This document shows, in pieces, positions 11,805 through 24,422 of a stretch of 64,000 nucleotides of DNA (the first letter of the stretch is position 1; each line of letters starts with the position of its first letter). Origin of the DNA: Vespula vulgaris (taxonomy: Eukaryota > Arthropoda > Insecta > Hymenoptera > Vespidae); NCBI RefSeq assembly GCF_905475345.1, contig NC_066595.1, forward strand, positions 1,810,001-1,874,000, given 5' to 3'. The position numbers and the translations under genes were made by a program. A model generated the notes under the pieces. The model was not told the origin of the DNA. It saw nothing but the letters and a program-made list of their open reading frames with translations, and did no database searches.

Positions 11805-12838
11805 CGAATTAATCGATAAATAAAATTAACCGAGAAAATAAAATCGTAACAAGCTTTGATATTGTAGAATTAGAAAGTTTGTTTTTAAAAAAAGCAAGAG
11901 AAAAAAAGAGGAAAAAGAAAAGAAAGATTGAAAGGAGAAAAAAAAACAAGAGTTACTTAGAAAACGCATAGAAAAACGATCGTAGTATATCGCGTCAGAT
12001 GGAAAATACTCGATTATCATCCACAATAGCCGTTTCAATGCAAATCACTCTGACACGGAAGATCGTAAATTATTTTCTCTTTCCTTTCTCCCCGTAAAAA
12101 CAAAGTGCTCGGGCGAGCGTCTTCGAAACTCGCATGAAATGTCAAGTATAGTACGCGTCTGTTTCGTCAAAGACATTTCTACATTTTCTTTTCCTTTTTT
12201 TTTTTTTTTATTTCTACAACTCACAGACACGATATCCTATCTCTCATTCCTCTAGTAAGATCAAAACTATATCCAAATGATATTAAAAACGAATCAAATC
12301 ATTTTTGAGATATTATCGAACTTCTAATCGGACTTACAATTTTACGAGCTCTGCTTGTACTTTTATAATCTCATGAAAAAAAAAAATAAATGAATGAATA
12401 AATAAAATTAATCTGGAAGTCTTAAAAGAAGTCTTAAAAAAAAAAGAAAAAAGATGAGAAAAGTGTGATTTTTGAATTATTATCCAAATGGTACATTTGG
12501 TTCACCCTGTATAATAATCTGAGTCTGTCGTTGTCCTTGTCCCAATCTCATCTATTTTCTAATCTCTTTCTCTTTTTTTTACTTTCTATGTTGGAAGAGT
12601 GAACGAGAACGACACTTTCGCACGTGCACCTGCAATTTATCACGGCATACTACAATCCGATGGTTCAGGAAACCAAGGCCAATTTCAGGAAGTAGTCGTT
12701 CGTTCTCGCTCGCAATCTAACCGCGAGATTAAACGTTGGGAATATATGGGAACACATTTGTGGGTGCGTGCGTGCTAGAGCATAATGCGTATCATCACAT
12801 GCCTACGTACATATATACATACGTACATACATACATAT

Positions 12839-12850
12839 ATACATATACGT

Positions 12851-12884
<34 letters not shown>

Positions 12885-12918
12885 CTATATATATATACAA
12901 TATATATATATATACAGT
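12839..12918. repeat. (TA)n-rich region
   Basis: TA runs broken by a few C and G bases, preceded by (CATA)n from about 12800. Confidence 0.9.
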
Positions 12919-13882
12919 ATCTTCTAATCAAAAAATTATTTTCAAACATTTTTGAAAGCGTGTAATATTGAATTAAATTATTTATATAAAAAAAAAATAA
13001 GGATATAGAAATTTATTTTTGTTAATTTTGTTGTAAAATTATCATGCCTACATATTGTATATATTAAATTGTATTAATAATTATGTATATATTAATATGT
13101 ATTAATAAATTAAAAAAATTTAATAGATATAATACGAATTGTACCACATAAAAAGAATATGTAAATTTATTTTTGTTACGCTTTGTATATAAGAAAATTT
13201 ATTCTTTCGTTTGGATTTTATATTACTAATTCATTTTTTTATTTAAATTATATGACCCTGCCTGTACTTGTACATGTATGTGTGTGCGTAAGAGAGAGAG
13301 AGAGAGAAAGTCAATCTCGTTCATCTCATCTTATCTTCTTTTAATTTCCTTCGTTTCTCGAGCTTCCATCATCGATACGTTCTAGCAAATACAATCATTA
13401 TCGAATTATCGAGTCATTACCGACGAAATTACTCGTTCGACATAATCGATAACTATAACTATAAATCGATTCTCTCTCGAAAATCTTCATTTCGTATACA
13501 CCCATCTCGTAACCCATAACAACACATGTACAAACCTCGATACTACAGTTTCTTTTTCCTTCTTCTTTATCTTTTATTTAGAAAATGAAAAAAGGAAAAT
13601 TTTCTGTATTACAATTCAATCCGAAAACTTTAACCATTTAATACAATCTAAGAAAAGAAAAAAAAAAAAAGAAATATTATTCGTTATTAATTATTGTGAA
13701 ATTTATACGAAATAAAAGTATATCTTCAAACGAATGAAGTATGAAGATTCTAAAAAGAAAAACATTGTCAATTGTTATTATTGTTACGTATTATATAATA
13801 TACCTTAATTATATCATAAACAACGTATTTACTTTTACTGGCCAATAAAACAATTCTTTAAAAAAAAAATTAATATCAATAA

Positions 13883-13883
13883 T

Positions 13884-13920
<37 letters not shown>

Positions 13921-13935
13921 TTAATAATAATAATA
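13883..13935. repeat. (AAT)n microsatellite
   Basis: About 17 AAT units with one interruption. Confidence 0.95.
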
Positions 13936-14390
13936 CGACATACATAGATAAATTAATACAAGAGGAAAGAAGAAATTGAATGGGAAAATAAGAAAATGTA
14001 AAACAATGGCGAACGAATAATCTTTTTACGATCGTCCTATAAAGAATCGTGATTCTCTGATCGAGTTCAGTTCACGATTAGAAAAGAACAAGAGAGAGAG
14101 AAAAAGAGAGAGAGTGAGAGCGAGAGAAAGAGAGAGAAAGAGATCATTGGTAGAACGCCCCTTGCAAAATGATATTAGAGTTAGAATCGCTTAGCGGATA
14201 AGTCCACAAAGAAAGCTTTGCACACATACTTCCGATACGATCCGTCGTCCTTTGTTTGCGGGTGCGAGGCGTGCAAGAGCTCAGTTGTTCGATCCGTAAA
14301 AATTCTCGATTCTCCTCTCTCGTGGAGTACTATCGTTGCGGCATCACGACCTAATATACGTGTACGTGTATGTGTGTATATATGGGTCTA

Positions 14391-14632
14391 CAGGGTGGCC
14401 GGAAAAGTTCCCAAATGAATTTTACAAATTCACTTACTTACGTATAGATTTTTGTTATTTTATCCAATCGAGGTCTGTTTTCGTCGGATCGATTTTTTTT
14501 TTTTTTTAACTATAAATCTATTCTCGAAAAATATTTTATGTAAAAAATAAGTCTGTAAAAAATACAAATATTAATTTAAAAATTCTCGATAGAGTGATAA
14601 GATTTTTGTTTACAAACTTTTCGTCCACTCTG
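14391..14632. mobile_element. 242-bp MITE with Tc1/mariner-like ends and TA duplication
   Basis: The left end begins CAGGGTGGCCGGAAAAGTTC. The right end finishes AAACTTTTCGTCCACTCTG, whose reverse complement reads CAGAGTGGACGAAAAGTTT. The terminal inverted repeats therefore match over about 19 bases with three or four differences. Both ends abut a TA dinucleotide (14389-14390 and 14633-14634), as expected for a Tc1/mariner target-site duplication. The interior has no open reading frame of note, so this is a non-autonomous element. Confidence 0.75.
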
Positions 14633-15071
14633 TATACATTTATATATATATAATAAAATGATGAAAGCTATAAGATCTGTATAAATATTCATATATATAT
14701 ATATATGCTGTACTGTCATATACATTCTCTCTTTTTTTCTTTCTTTCTTAGACATAATATTACAGGAGGTTAAACTTACACGTTCGAGTCAGCTTTGCAA
14801 TTATGTGACACGACACAGAAAAATGCAAATGTTTCAATGTATATATATATATATATACACATATTTTATGTACCCTATATATGTACGCATATAATGCATA
14901 TAAGTCGCTTCCTTCCTATCTACATTCGTCGAAGGCACGAGATAATGACATATCTCAAGCTCTCATATAAAACAGGCCCGTTCTAATTTTCTAATCCGCG
15001 TACACAAGATTTCCTTATCTCGAATTTCAATCGGCACGCTTTTCAAGTCTACGTACATTATTCCTTTTATG

Positions 15072-15076
<5 letters not shown>

Positions 15077-15113
<37 letters not shown>
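15077..15113. repeat. (TA)n microsatellite
   Basis: About 18 TA units. Confidence 0.95.
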
Positions 15114-15118
<5 letters not shown>

Positions 15119-16013
15119 CTATGGACACATAGATAAAAGACTTTTCCAAGTCACGATCTTCCCTTGGATTATTTTCCACGATTCCTTTAACGCTTTTGTT
15201 CGAGAATAAGATCGAACGTAACATTTAAGGTTATCTATCTGCTATATATCTAATTGCTTCGTTAATTAATACTCGAAGAATGATATACGTAGTTAGATAT
15301 CCATATAAATAGATTAAAAAGATAGTGAAAACATTTCGACTTACTTATTTACGTAGTTACATACATACATATATATATATATATTATAAGTTTGCGCCAT
15401 AAAATCCTTGTTGTTGATAAATCAAACGAATTCTTCGAAGAGGTTACGTGTATATAACGAAGTTTTTCCATGAAAACATATGTACATTGTTCCTCTTCGA
15501 TTACTTTACGAAGTAAACTCCAACGTTTCTATTCTTATTATTTATATATGAACTTATATTGTGTATATGTATATATACACATACACACGGATTGCGAGAA
15601 AGTTCACAGGAAAGTCGAACGATCGAGGTAATATAATGGCGTCGAATTAAAACAAAAAGAAAAACGAAACAAACGACTGCGGGACGAACAGATACTACGT
15701 CAATCAAGTAAAGTATTATTAACGTTCGAATTCGTGACCATACGTAAAGGCGGGAAATCGTAAATTTACGAAATAATATTCGAATGTTTCGACGAAATAA
15801 CGAAATCGAATGACGAAATTTTATGAAAAATCGTATCGTACGAGCTTAATAAATACAATATAATAAATATCTTAAGATTTATGTAGAATATAATTTATTA
15901 TATTTCGAAAACATTGTTTAAGGTCTGACCTTCGAACAACCGCTAAATCCTAAGACATACATTATACGAGTTGACGATAGAATAAAAAATATGAGTAAAC
16001 ATTAAATGTACGT

Positions 16014-17226
16014 ATTACTTACGTGAATGCGTTGTTTAGCAGAGCGAGGATCCTCTGAAGCGATTGACGATGAACACTCGCGAGAAAATTCGCATGAGCC
16101 ACACCGGAATATTATCTATGTACGTGTATATATTTATATACGTATATTCACCGAGCCGGGAGTCGGAAAATGCGTATATCGCGCGTCTAACCTCTTCGTC
16201 GAAGCAACCACGAGCGGGAGGTAAGCTCTGTCACTATGATTGCTACTCGAACGCCTACATCACGAAATTTCCCGAGAGTAGCGAGCGTGTGTGAATTGCG
16301 TCGCTCGATTAGTGATCTTCAGACAAAGATAGATAGAGAGAGAAGAGAAGAGAAGAGAAGAGACGAGAAAAAAAAGAAAAGAAAAGACGGCGCCACGACG
16401 CAAAGGCGTCGTCGTCGTTACTAGTGGGGGATGATTAGGCCGATCGAAGAAACGAGAAAGAGGCAAGAAAAAGATGAAAATCGTCGACTAAAGACAAGTT
16501 CCTACTTCTTCGTTGTCTCCAAATTCGAATTCTTCCTCTTTTGGCATCTGCGTAAGAAACGTGAACGATGTCAACTATGAGAATCGCCGTTATCTATTTG
16601 TGTGTATATATTCTCTTTCTCTTTCTCTCTCTCTCTCTCTATATATGCGCGCCTCGCGTAATCCGAGAGGATCCGTTCGTAAAGCCGCGCTCTTCAACCT
16701 TCGCGTCCCAAGCAGAGACTGAAGCGCCTACGTGCAGTCCACCCGTATAAATGCCGCGTTTTCAAAGTCGCTGCGTCTCCGATTGGTCGACGAGCTCCGA
16801 CAGCTGTTTCAGAGGGCGCCAATGAATGACGCGAACGAACGAACGCGATAGGTCGATAAACAAAAACACCGTCGATAACTACCTAGCGGTCGGTAATGTA
16901 GTACCCTTTTTTCTTCTTCTCTTTGTTGATCTAACCTTAGAAAAATCATTGAAATTTGTATTCGTTCTATCGAATTATAATTGATACAAATGCTGTTTTA
17001 ATATTTTGTTTTTGTCAATATCGTTATATTTCGTGTTAGAAAGAGCAGGTGTACTAGTTCGTAAAGCGAAACGCATATCGTCATGGAAACGCACGTGCTA
17101 CGCACAGTCGTTCGATTCCAACGCACAATAAAGATCGAAACTGCTTTGAAAAGGTTTCTCTTTATAATCATCGAACGTTTTTGTAAATATATAAATAATC
17201 GTTGCAGTTGTTTCCCTTAATCGAAT
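16014..17226. promoter_or_regulatory. Probable divergent promoter region of pigs and CCDC112
   Basis: The minus strand carries a consensus donor (ATTCAC then GTAAGT, exon side ending at 16023), a good candidate for the end of the pigs 5' UTR exon. From about 16020 to 16900 the DNA is richer in CpG and non-repetitive unique sequence than its surroundings, and CCDC112 starts on the plus strand at 17227. Transcription start sites cannot be fixed from sequence. A TATA-like string (CCGTATAAATG) occurs near 16743 but its strand of use is unknown. Confidence 0.45.
17077..17090 (+). promoter_or_regulatory. RFX X-box in the CCDC112 promoter
   Basis: ATCGTCATGGAAAC fits the RFX/DAF-19 X-box consensus RYYNYYATRRNRAC at all positions. 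It lies 137 bases upstream of the CCDC112 start codon, the usual spacing for X-boxes of ciliary genes. RFX factors are known regulators of ciliary and basal-body genes in nematodes, flies and vertebrates; use here is inferred. Confidence 0.6.
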
Positions 17227-19081
17227 ATGAGTATGCAAAATGAAACCAATGAGAATGTGGATGAAAAGAAACGAAAATCGATTCTAAGAAAGGCTCAAAA
17301 AACGGAATATTTCAAGAGTTTTGTGCAATTAAAACAACAGGAATATATTTTAGAAAAAGGACTCGCCAAGTTAATAGACAATATGAAACTCGACGCTGAC
17401 GTTATTAAGAATTTATCGAAAGAAGAAAAGGAACTGTCCGCGAGGAGGTAAGTTCGATATTCATTATCTTATTTTTGACTATGTAATAACCTTTATTTTT
17501 GTATTACATAGAGAAAATGTATTATCAATTTTACGTAAAACGGTTTCCGATATTAGCGACGATGTGAAGACAGTAAAAATAATCATATCCGATCCTGAGC
17601 AAATTCAACGACTAGGTAATAGATCTGACACAAATTTTCATTCGATTTTCGACTTTGATTGAACGTTATTTATAATGTGTTTAGATGTAAACGAATTTAA
17701 GTCTAAGTTGATCGAAATTTCGAAAAAATTGAACGATTTTAAAAAAAGTTGTCCACTTCGAACGTTGTCCGATGATGGAAATAAATTGGACTCCGATCTA
17801 AAAGAATTTTCATCACGTTTACATAGATATAATACAGTGAATACTATAATAAAATCATCGACCATAGATTTATCGTCTCTTGACAAGGATAAGAAAAAAA
17901 ATCACGAAGATTACGAAGAGATCGAAGATTTCCATACGTTGATTGTTAAAACGGGTAGTTGCTCGTAAATTCGATCTAAATATCTAAAATTTTGCAAAGA
18001 AATTTGAATACAAATTTTGTTTAATTTAAAGGTTATACGCAACATTGGAGCGACGAGGATCATTTATTGTTTTTAAGGATGCGAAAAAAATATAAAAATG
18101 TGCCTGCTTTAGTCAACGCCATTAGAACAAAGTGTCCAGATATATCGATAGAAAAAATAATAAATCACGAAACTTGGTACAAATTATATCTTGATCTACG
18201 TGAGAGACAAAGATTAAAAATAAATGAATGGCGAAAGCGTAAGGAATTAAATAAAATGAAAAAATTACAAAACGTGGATACTACCGAAAAGGAAGATCCA
18301 AAAAAGTCTGAAGTACCTTCAAGCTTTTCAGAAAAAAATACGATTAACGATAAAGGTGAAAGATCTAACGCAATTACCAATGAAAATATTAATAAGAAGG
18401 AATTAATTAAAAAGTGGAAATTAGAGAAAGAAAACAAACGAATTATGGAGGAGAAACAATCGAAATTGCGATTAGAATCTAAACGGGTTTTGGATGAAAA
18501 GCGTGCACGAATTAGAATGGAAGCTATACGAGCGAGTTTGCGAGATTATAGAAATAAAAAATCAATGGATGAACTTTTGGAAAATACGAAAACGGGAAAT
18601 ATAAAAAATACGAAAGAATATGATCCTACTTTGATCAAAGAATTTAGGTATGTATCTTTATATTATCACTTAGGAAAAGTTTTATTATTATTATTTTATT
18701 GAGAAATATAAATTAAATTTTCTAATCCAAATGAAAAAGGAAACAGGATGAAGAATATATTCGAAAAAGAAGGATATTAATTTCACGTACGAATAAAATT
18801 CGACAAAATAAATTTACGAGTTTACGGAAATATAAATTAAATACAAATTCCTCGACATTGTGCGAACCAACGAAAGCATGGCGTGAAAAATGTAAAATCG
18901 AGGATATCAAGAGGAAGGATAGTCAAGAAGTACGATACATCAAAGACATACCGAAACTGTAAGTGATTTAATATTATATAACTTTACTACCTACCTATTA
19001 TTCAATTTTTTTTTTCCTTGCAGATATACGCGATGGAGAAACGAAGAGTCTACAGATTTACAGAATTATTTTGGGTTATAA
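17227..19081 (+). CDS. CCDC112: Coiled-coil domain-containing protein 112 homologue
   Basis: Six exons join in frame: 17227-17447, 17512-17615, 17685-17954, 18032-18647, 18740-18958 and 19024-19081, giving about 495 residues, similar to the vertebrate protein. Diagnostic parts are the central block HWSDEDHLLFLRMRKKYKNV followed by a KWY-like segment (NHETWYKLYLDLRERQR), which parallels the vertebrate CCDC112 stretch with HEKWYQKFLALEERK, and the C-terminus CEPTKAWREK ... IPKLYTRWR, matching the vertebrate PTKGWEER ... IPTWRQG ending. Highly charged Lys/Glu/Arg coiled coil fills the rest (about residues 215-400). Vertebrate CCDC112 is a centriolar satellite/centrosome protein. The exon 5 acceptor at 18738-18739 was chosen because the nearer one at 18745-18746 would introduce an early stop. 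An RFX X-box precedes the gene. Confidence 0.9.
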
Positions 19082-19226
19082 AAAATCGATCGCGTATCTT
19101 TTACAAAATTCCATACTTACTTAAAGTTCTAGTTTTCCTTCTTTTTTGTTGTTTGAGTATACAAAAGAGTTCACTGTCAACACAAAACTTTCATTATGAA
19201 TTAATCGCAATAATGAATCTCAGAGC

Positions 19227-19228
<2 letters not shown>

Positions 19229-19271
<43 letters not shown>

Positions 19272-19296
19272 GCACGCACGCACGCACGCACGCACG
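19229..19296. repeat. (CA)n-(CGCA)n compound microsatellite
   Basis: About 18 CA units followed by about seven CGCA units, just downstream of the CCDC112 stop codon and probably in its 3' UTR. Confidence 0.95.
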
Positions 19297-19913
19297 TATA
19301 TGACAGCTTTTATTATAAAATAATTGAAAATATATTTCTACATGCATTCTATGTGCAAATTGTATTCTAAACTAACGCAAAAGCAAAGTGAATGAAACGA
19401 ATCCTTAACTTTACAAAATATACATGTATATATATACATATAATGATTAAAAAACAATTTAACATAAAAATTCAGATAACCAAATTGATAAGTTCCAAAA
19501 AAGGGTTAACAGGATGAAATGAGCCGAACGATTGATATATACTTATGTTTATTTTTCTTTACGAACGTACCTTTTTTGTTATTTTTTTTTTCTTTTTTTT
19601 TTTTCCTTTCAGACGACGTATATAATAAGTTATGAGTAAACGAACGTTGAGTTTATCCAGGACAGTCTGTTAATGGTATAATTAGCTTTACAACTATATA
19701 ATAGTTTCCCTCCACTCCGCTTTCTAAATACATTACCTGATTTTCTAAAACACAACAGAGGTGGGAGAGTAAAAGGATTTTTCATCTGGTCATGGATAAC
19801 ACCAACACTCGACGCGGCTTTACTCAAATATATAATATACTTTCTATTAACCTTCTGTTCGTTAATTCGATATCCTTTTCGTTTAGATTACCAAATACAA
19901 AAACATAGGTGAT

Positions 19914-19917
<4 letters not shown>

Positions 19918-19967
<50 letters not shown>
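19918..19967. repeat. (TA)n microsatellite
   Basis: About 25 TA units. Confidence 0.95.
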
Positions 19968-19969
<2 letters not shown>

Positions 19970-21278
19970 TGTATGTATATTATATATATATATATATAGT
20001 ATTATAATACAAGCGTGCCCCTCGTATTGTGCTGAGTACGATAAAACGGGTTATGACGTTAATATTTCTCGCGATAGATCATCATTACGCGGCACGATAC
20101 GGTGGCATCTTTTATTTTGTCGAGATACTTACGAATAGAGTTCTTAGAACGTACTTCCTTTCTCTTTATACTATGTATGTATGCATATATATATATATAA
20201 TATATATTCATATATTCATATTTATTTAATATATATATGTGTATGTATATATACGTATACATATATATAATTATTTATTTATTTATTTTTTTTTATATAT
20301 GTACGTAGAAATATAATTATTTAGAATTTATAATGTATATCTTCTAAGAGTTTTATTACAACGAGCAATAAATTGTTTAATGCGACGCACTATAACCACG
20401 TTTTTATCTTTCTACACGAAAAGATAATTCAGTCATTCCTTCTCATACTTCCTTTTGTACATTCTCTCTTTCTTTCTCTCTCTCTCACACACACAGCAGA
20501 CACACTCGCGCTTTCTTCGACGTGTCTCCCTAGTATTTATTTCAATTAATAAATATGTACACGCGAACATTTGTACAACATCGTCTTTTAACCCCCCCAC
20601 AAATCTATTCTCTACCCCCAGTCCTTACTACATAGTTATTATTTGCTTTATTCATTGATTCGACTCTCTTAAATATTTTCCATTTCTATTTCTCTTTCTC
20701 TCTCTCTCTCTCTCTATCCCTGTCGTTTCGACATCTTTAAAAGTCTGTACTCGTCATCCGCTTCTTTTTCTCTTTCTCTCTCCTTTTTCTTCGAAAAAAA
20801 AAAAAGAAAAAAGAAAGCAAGAAAAAATATGCAGCCACCCCCAACGAGAGATCTGTTTTCGAAATGCGTGGAGTTTGAAGTCTGTTTTCTTTTCTTTTTT
20901 TTTTTTCTTTCATATTTATTATCTTTCCCTTAATTTTTTATTTTCTCGTTATTTTTATCGAACGAATCTTTATCGATCGGGATCTATCGGGGAAAAAAAA
21001 AGTCCGCGAGCGCTTTTGTAACGAACGCAGTGTCTAGTTCGTCTAATTTGTCTAGAAGATAAACTAAAATAAGGTACAACAGGAAGAAAAAGAAAAATGG
21101 GAAGGAAAAGAAAAGGAAGAAAGAAAAATATAAGAATACAGATACAAGGAAAAAAAATAAAATAAAAGAAAAGAAAATAAAAAAAAAAAGAATCTCATGA
21201 ACATTTTTGAATGCAACTCTGATACAACTCTAATATCCTTTAAGTGACGTTATGCAGACTTAGATTAAGTTACATTAA

Positions 21279-21315
21279 GTTAGATTAGATTAGATTAGAT
21301 TAGATTAGATTAGAT
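21279..21315. repeat. (TTAGA)n pentanucleotide array
   Basis: About seven tandem TTAGA units. The unit differs by one base from the common insect telomere repeat TTAGG, but the array is short and embedded in ordinary sequence. Confidence 0.9.
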
Positions 21316-21604
21316 AGACGATAAAAGATAGGAAATGAAGAGTTAATAAAAGCACCACCCTTTCTTTTCTTATCGTTGTTTCGTCGTCTCTTAAGCTCTA
21401 AGCATTGCACCCTCTTTTTTTTGGGGACGGTTAAGATTTCGACATTGAGATCCTGATTCGCGAGTCTTATTTTTGAAAGGAAAATATACTTATTTCATTC
21501 TCGATCGTCGAATTTAATAATCGAGAACTTTCACCAAGTATATCTCTAAAGTGCTTCGCTTCGGAAAAAGTCTCTAAGCCACTTTTTTTTCATTTTTAAT
21601 ATTT

Positions 21605-21611
<7 letters not shown>

Positions 21612-21655
<44 letters not shown>
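21612..21655. repeat. (CT)n microsatellite
   Basis: About 22 CT units; a second, longer CT run lies at 21873-21930. Confidence 0.95.
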
Positions 21656-21659
<4 letters not shown>

Positions 21660-21869
21660 ACCCTCCCTCCCCCTTTTTCTTTCCCTTATATATATTGCAA
21701 ACATAATAATATTTTTTGCTTTAAGGCTGAGCCAAGCAAAGCTTGAAAGAAAGAAAATTTATAAATAGACATGAAAAATATAAGACTATATATAGAAAGC
21801 TAAAAATGAAATATATATATATAAAATAAAAATAAAAATAAAAATACGTACGTACGAACTACTTTGTTT

Positions 21870-21872
<3 letters not shown>

Positions 21873-21930
<58 letters not shown>
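21873..21930. repeat. (CT)n microsatellite
   Basis: About 29 CT units without interruption. Confidence 0.95.
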
Positions 21931-21934
<4 letters not shown>

Positions 21935-22331
21935 CACTCTCTCTCTTTCTCTCGAGAAACGCAAAGTTGGCATCGTCGTTGTCGTCGTACACTCAATTAG
22001 ATAATGATCAATTAGATAGATTAATTTACTTACTGATTTCATATATCGGGTTTAATTAATATAGAATCATTATTATATATTACAAAAGCCAGCCCGCCTC
22101 TCTTACACAGTCTTAGATTGCGCGAAACAACGTCGAAAAGGAGAAAGCTTCGTAGAAAACATCCATTTTTTTAAAGGAGGTTCGCGCGATAATAAATGGA
22201 TTAGATCGATTAATATCGTACATCTATTAGACATCTGAGATTCGTACGTGGATCGATCGAAATAATTCTTGGATATTATTATAATTATCAAAAAATGCGA
22301 TGAGAAAAATCATGGAGAGAAAAGGAGAGAA

Positions 22332-22372
<41 letters not shown>

Positions 22373-23341
22373 AAGAGACACAAAGAGAGAAAAAAAAGAA
22401 GAAACACAAAGTTGATACATAATTCGATTAATTTTTTAATACGATCCACGTATGATCTCGACACGTCTCGACGCGTATTCTTCTTATGATTTAAACGAAT
22501 AAATCCTCGTGATTTATGTTTACTGTCAAATTTATTGACGAGAATAAGAGATGAATATACACATCCGGGATCCAATTTGAAGAGCGTGACATCTTCCTTT
22601 TCTTTCTTTCTGTCTTTCTTTCTTTCTTCCTTGTTTTCTTTTCTTTTCTTTCTTTTTTTGGAATTTTTCACTTTTTTCCTTTTCCTTCGAATTAATTGTA
22701 ACCAAAGACGAACGTAGTATTATCTTCGTGATATTATGCGTTCGTTAACAAAGTTGCGCGGACTGATTTAGATCCATATTTAGGAGAGCAAAAATGTACA
22801 GGCTTCGAAAGATCAATTATTTATAAATGCATACCATTTTTCTTGCTCTCACTTTCGCTCTTGCATCCTCACACATTCTTTCTCTCTTTCTCTCTCTCTC
22901 TCTCTCGCTCGCTTATTCGCTCGTTCTTTTTTTTTTTGAATGATCGAATGAACGCTTTTTCTCGAAGGAACAAAAACAAAAAAGGATAATAAGAAGATAG
23001 CCTGAAAAATTGTCCGATAATAACGAGATGATATCGCCGAAGTTATTAGCCACGAAATTGGCTCGAATCGATTTATATTAATCATTTTCTCCGTCTCGTG
23101 TCGGTATTTCGTAAGGATACTAACAACGCGCGACTAAATGATCTAAGATATGATCAATCACATATATTAACACGTGATTATATCTATTATCTTAATATTC
23201 GAACGTTCGCTCGTGAAAATTACATTATACATCTAAATGGTGTTCGAGTTTGATTTAATCGATAGACGAAAGTCCGCAGTGTGTGGTCCATTTCGACGCG
23301 AGAAATTCGATCGTCCGAATTATCAAGCTATTTTTTTCTTC

Positions 23342-23363
23342 TTTATTGTCATCGTCATCGTCG

Positions 23364-23410
<47 letters not shown>

Positions 23411-23450
23411 GTTATCATTGTCATTGTCGTCGTCATCGTCGTCGTTCTTT
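23342..23450. repeat. (TCATCG)n/(TCGTCG)n hexamer array
   Basis: Roughly 100 bases of TCATCG and TCGTCG units with a few substitutions. All forward frames and one reverse frame stay open through it, giving poly-Ser, Val/Ile, His/Arg and poly-Asp translations that are artefacts of the repeat. Confidence 0.95.
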
Positions 23451-24355
23451 TGTGTCAATAATTTTTTTAGTCTATAAATGTATAAAAAAGATTAATTATA
23501 ATATCCTGGAGGAAAGAAATTCATATTTGACCTGCCTCCATCTTACGTCTAACATCACAGCTGCCTCTTTTGTTCTTTTCTTTCGTTCGATTAATTATCG
23601 ATATTATTCATCGTATAACATTATTCCTACGAAATATACGTATCCGTTCAAACTGATTTTATTCCGTCGAATCTTATTTCCTTTCCTTAATTTTTTTTTT
23701 CTCTTTTATCAAAACGTCGAATCGAATTTAACGCTTCGAAGCCGACACGAAGGGACGAAGAAAACAAAACGTTCGCCGATCTCGCGGCACACCTCGCAAA
23801 GGAGAAGGGTACTCCCAATCTGATAATTCTCACATACTTAATAAACATATCATATCATCGAAATAGTTTTGACAAAAGTTTTTTTTCCACGCCTTTATTT
23901 CATCGAGAATACGCGAGTCGATTGCTACGTAGTTATTTCTAAGCTTGTTGTATAAAAACGATACCATTTTGAATAGACCAAAGACAAGTGCGCGTAAAGC
24001 AAACTATATATCATGGGACAACATGAAATTCTGAATAAATACTTAATATTACAACAAAATCTTAAATATTCTTCGTAATGTCACCGCTATATAGTTTGTA
24101 AGAAAATAAGATACTTTACTTGAAATTTTTATGTACACATATTACAAACAACGTTTCTTTTTTTTGTGTTTCTTCTTCTTCTTCTTCTTTTTCTTCTTCT
24201 TTTACTACTTCTATTTCTTCTTTTTCTTCCTGCTCTTTTTCTTCTTTTTCTTCTTCCTCCTCAGGACTTCTTTTTTTATATAATGCGTAGGCAATGCGTT
24301 TTACTACACACTTCTATTATACATGTGGAGCAAGTCTAACAGGTCCGCCCTATAT

Positions 24356-24422
24356 ATTTTATTTTATTTTACTTTACTTTACTTTACTTTACTTTATTTT
24401 ATTTTATTTTGTTGTATTTTAT
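24356..24422. repeat. (TTTTA)n/(TTTAC)n pentanucleotide array
   Basis: Consecutive TTTTA and TTTAC units covering about 65 bases. Confidence 0.9.

Larger units (their letters stand above)
1183..16013. other. About 15 kb of non-coding, microsatellite-rich DNA; probable 5' intron of pigs
   Basis: No exon of a recognisable protein occurs on either strand; the open frames here are low-complexity translations of simple repeats. The left end is the acceptor of the pigs exon. A good minus-strand donor (GTAAGT, at about 16017-16022) at the right end suggests the stretch is a single large 5' UTR intron. It contains many TA, CT/GA, CA, GAAA, ACG and GATA arrays, two MITE-like elements and a few repeat-poor islands, such as 2130-2460, 5450-5560, 5720-5850 and 11430-11550, that could hold regulatory DNA. 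I see no function directly. Confidence 0.5.

Noticed and set aside
18747..18780. Alternative CCDC112 exon 5 acceptor (CAG at 18744-18746)
   Set aside because: Using it puts exon 5 out of frame and hits a stop after about ten codons; the acceptor seven bases upstream keeps the conserved C-terminus.
21279..21315. Telomere or interstitial telomeric block
   Set aside because: The unit is TTAGA, the array is only about 37 bases, and the flanks are ordinary gene-desert sequence; kept only as a low-interest note.
23255..23823. Open frames giving poly-Ser, poly-Asp, Val/Ile and His/Arg products
   Set aside because: All derive from the TCATCG hexamer array; several frames open at once is a repeat artefact.
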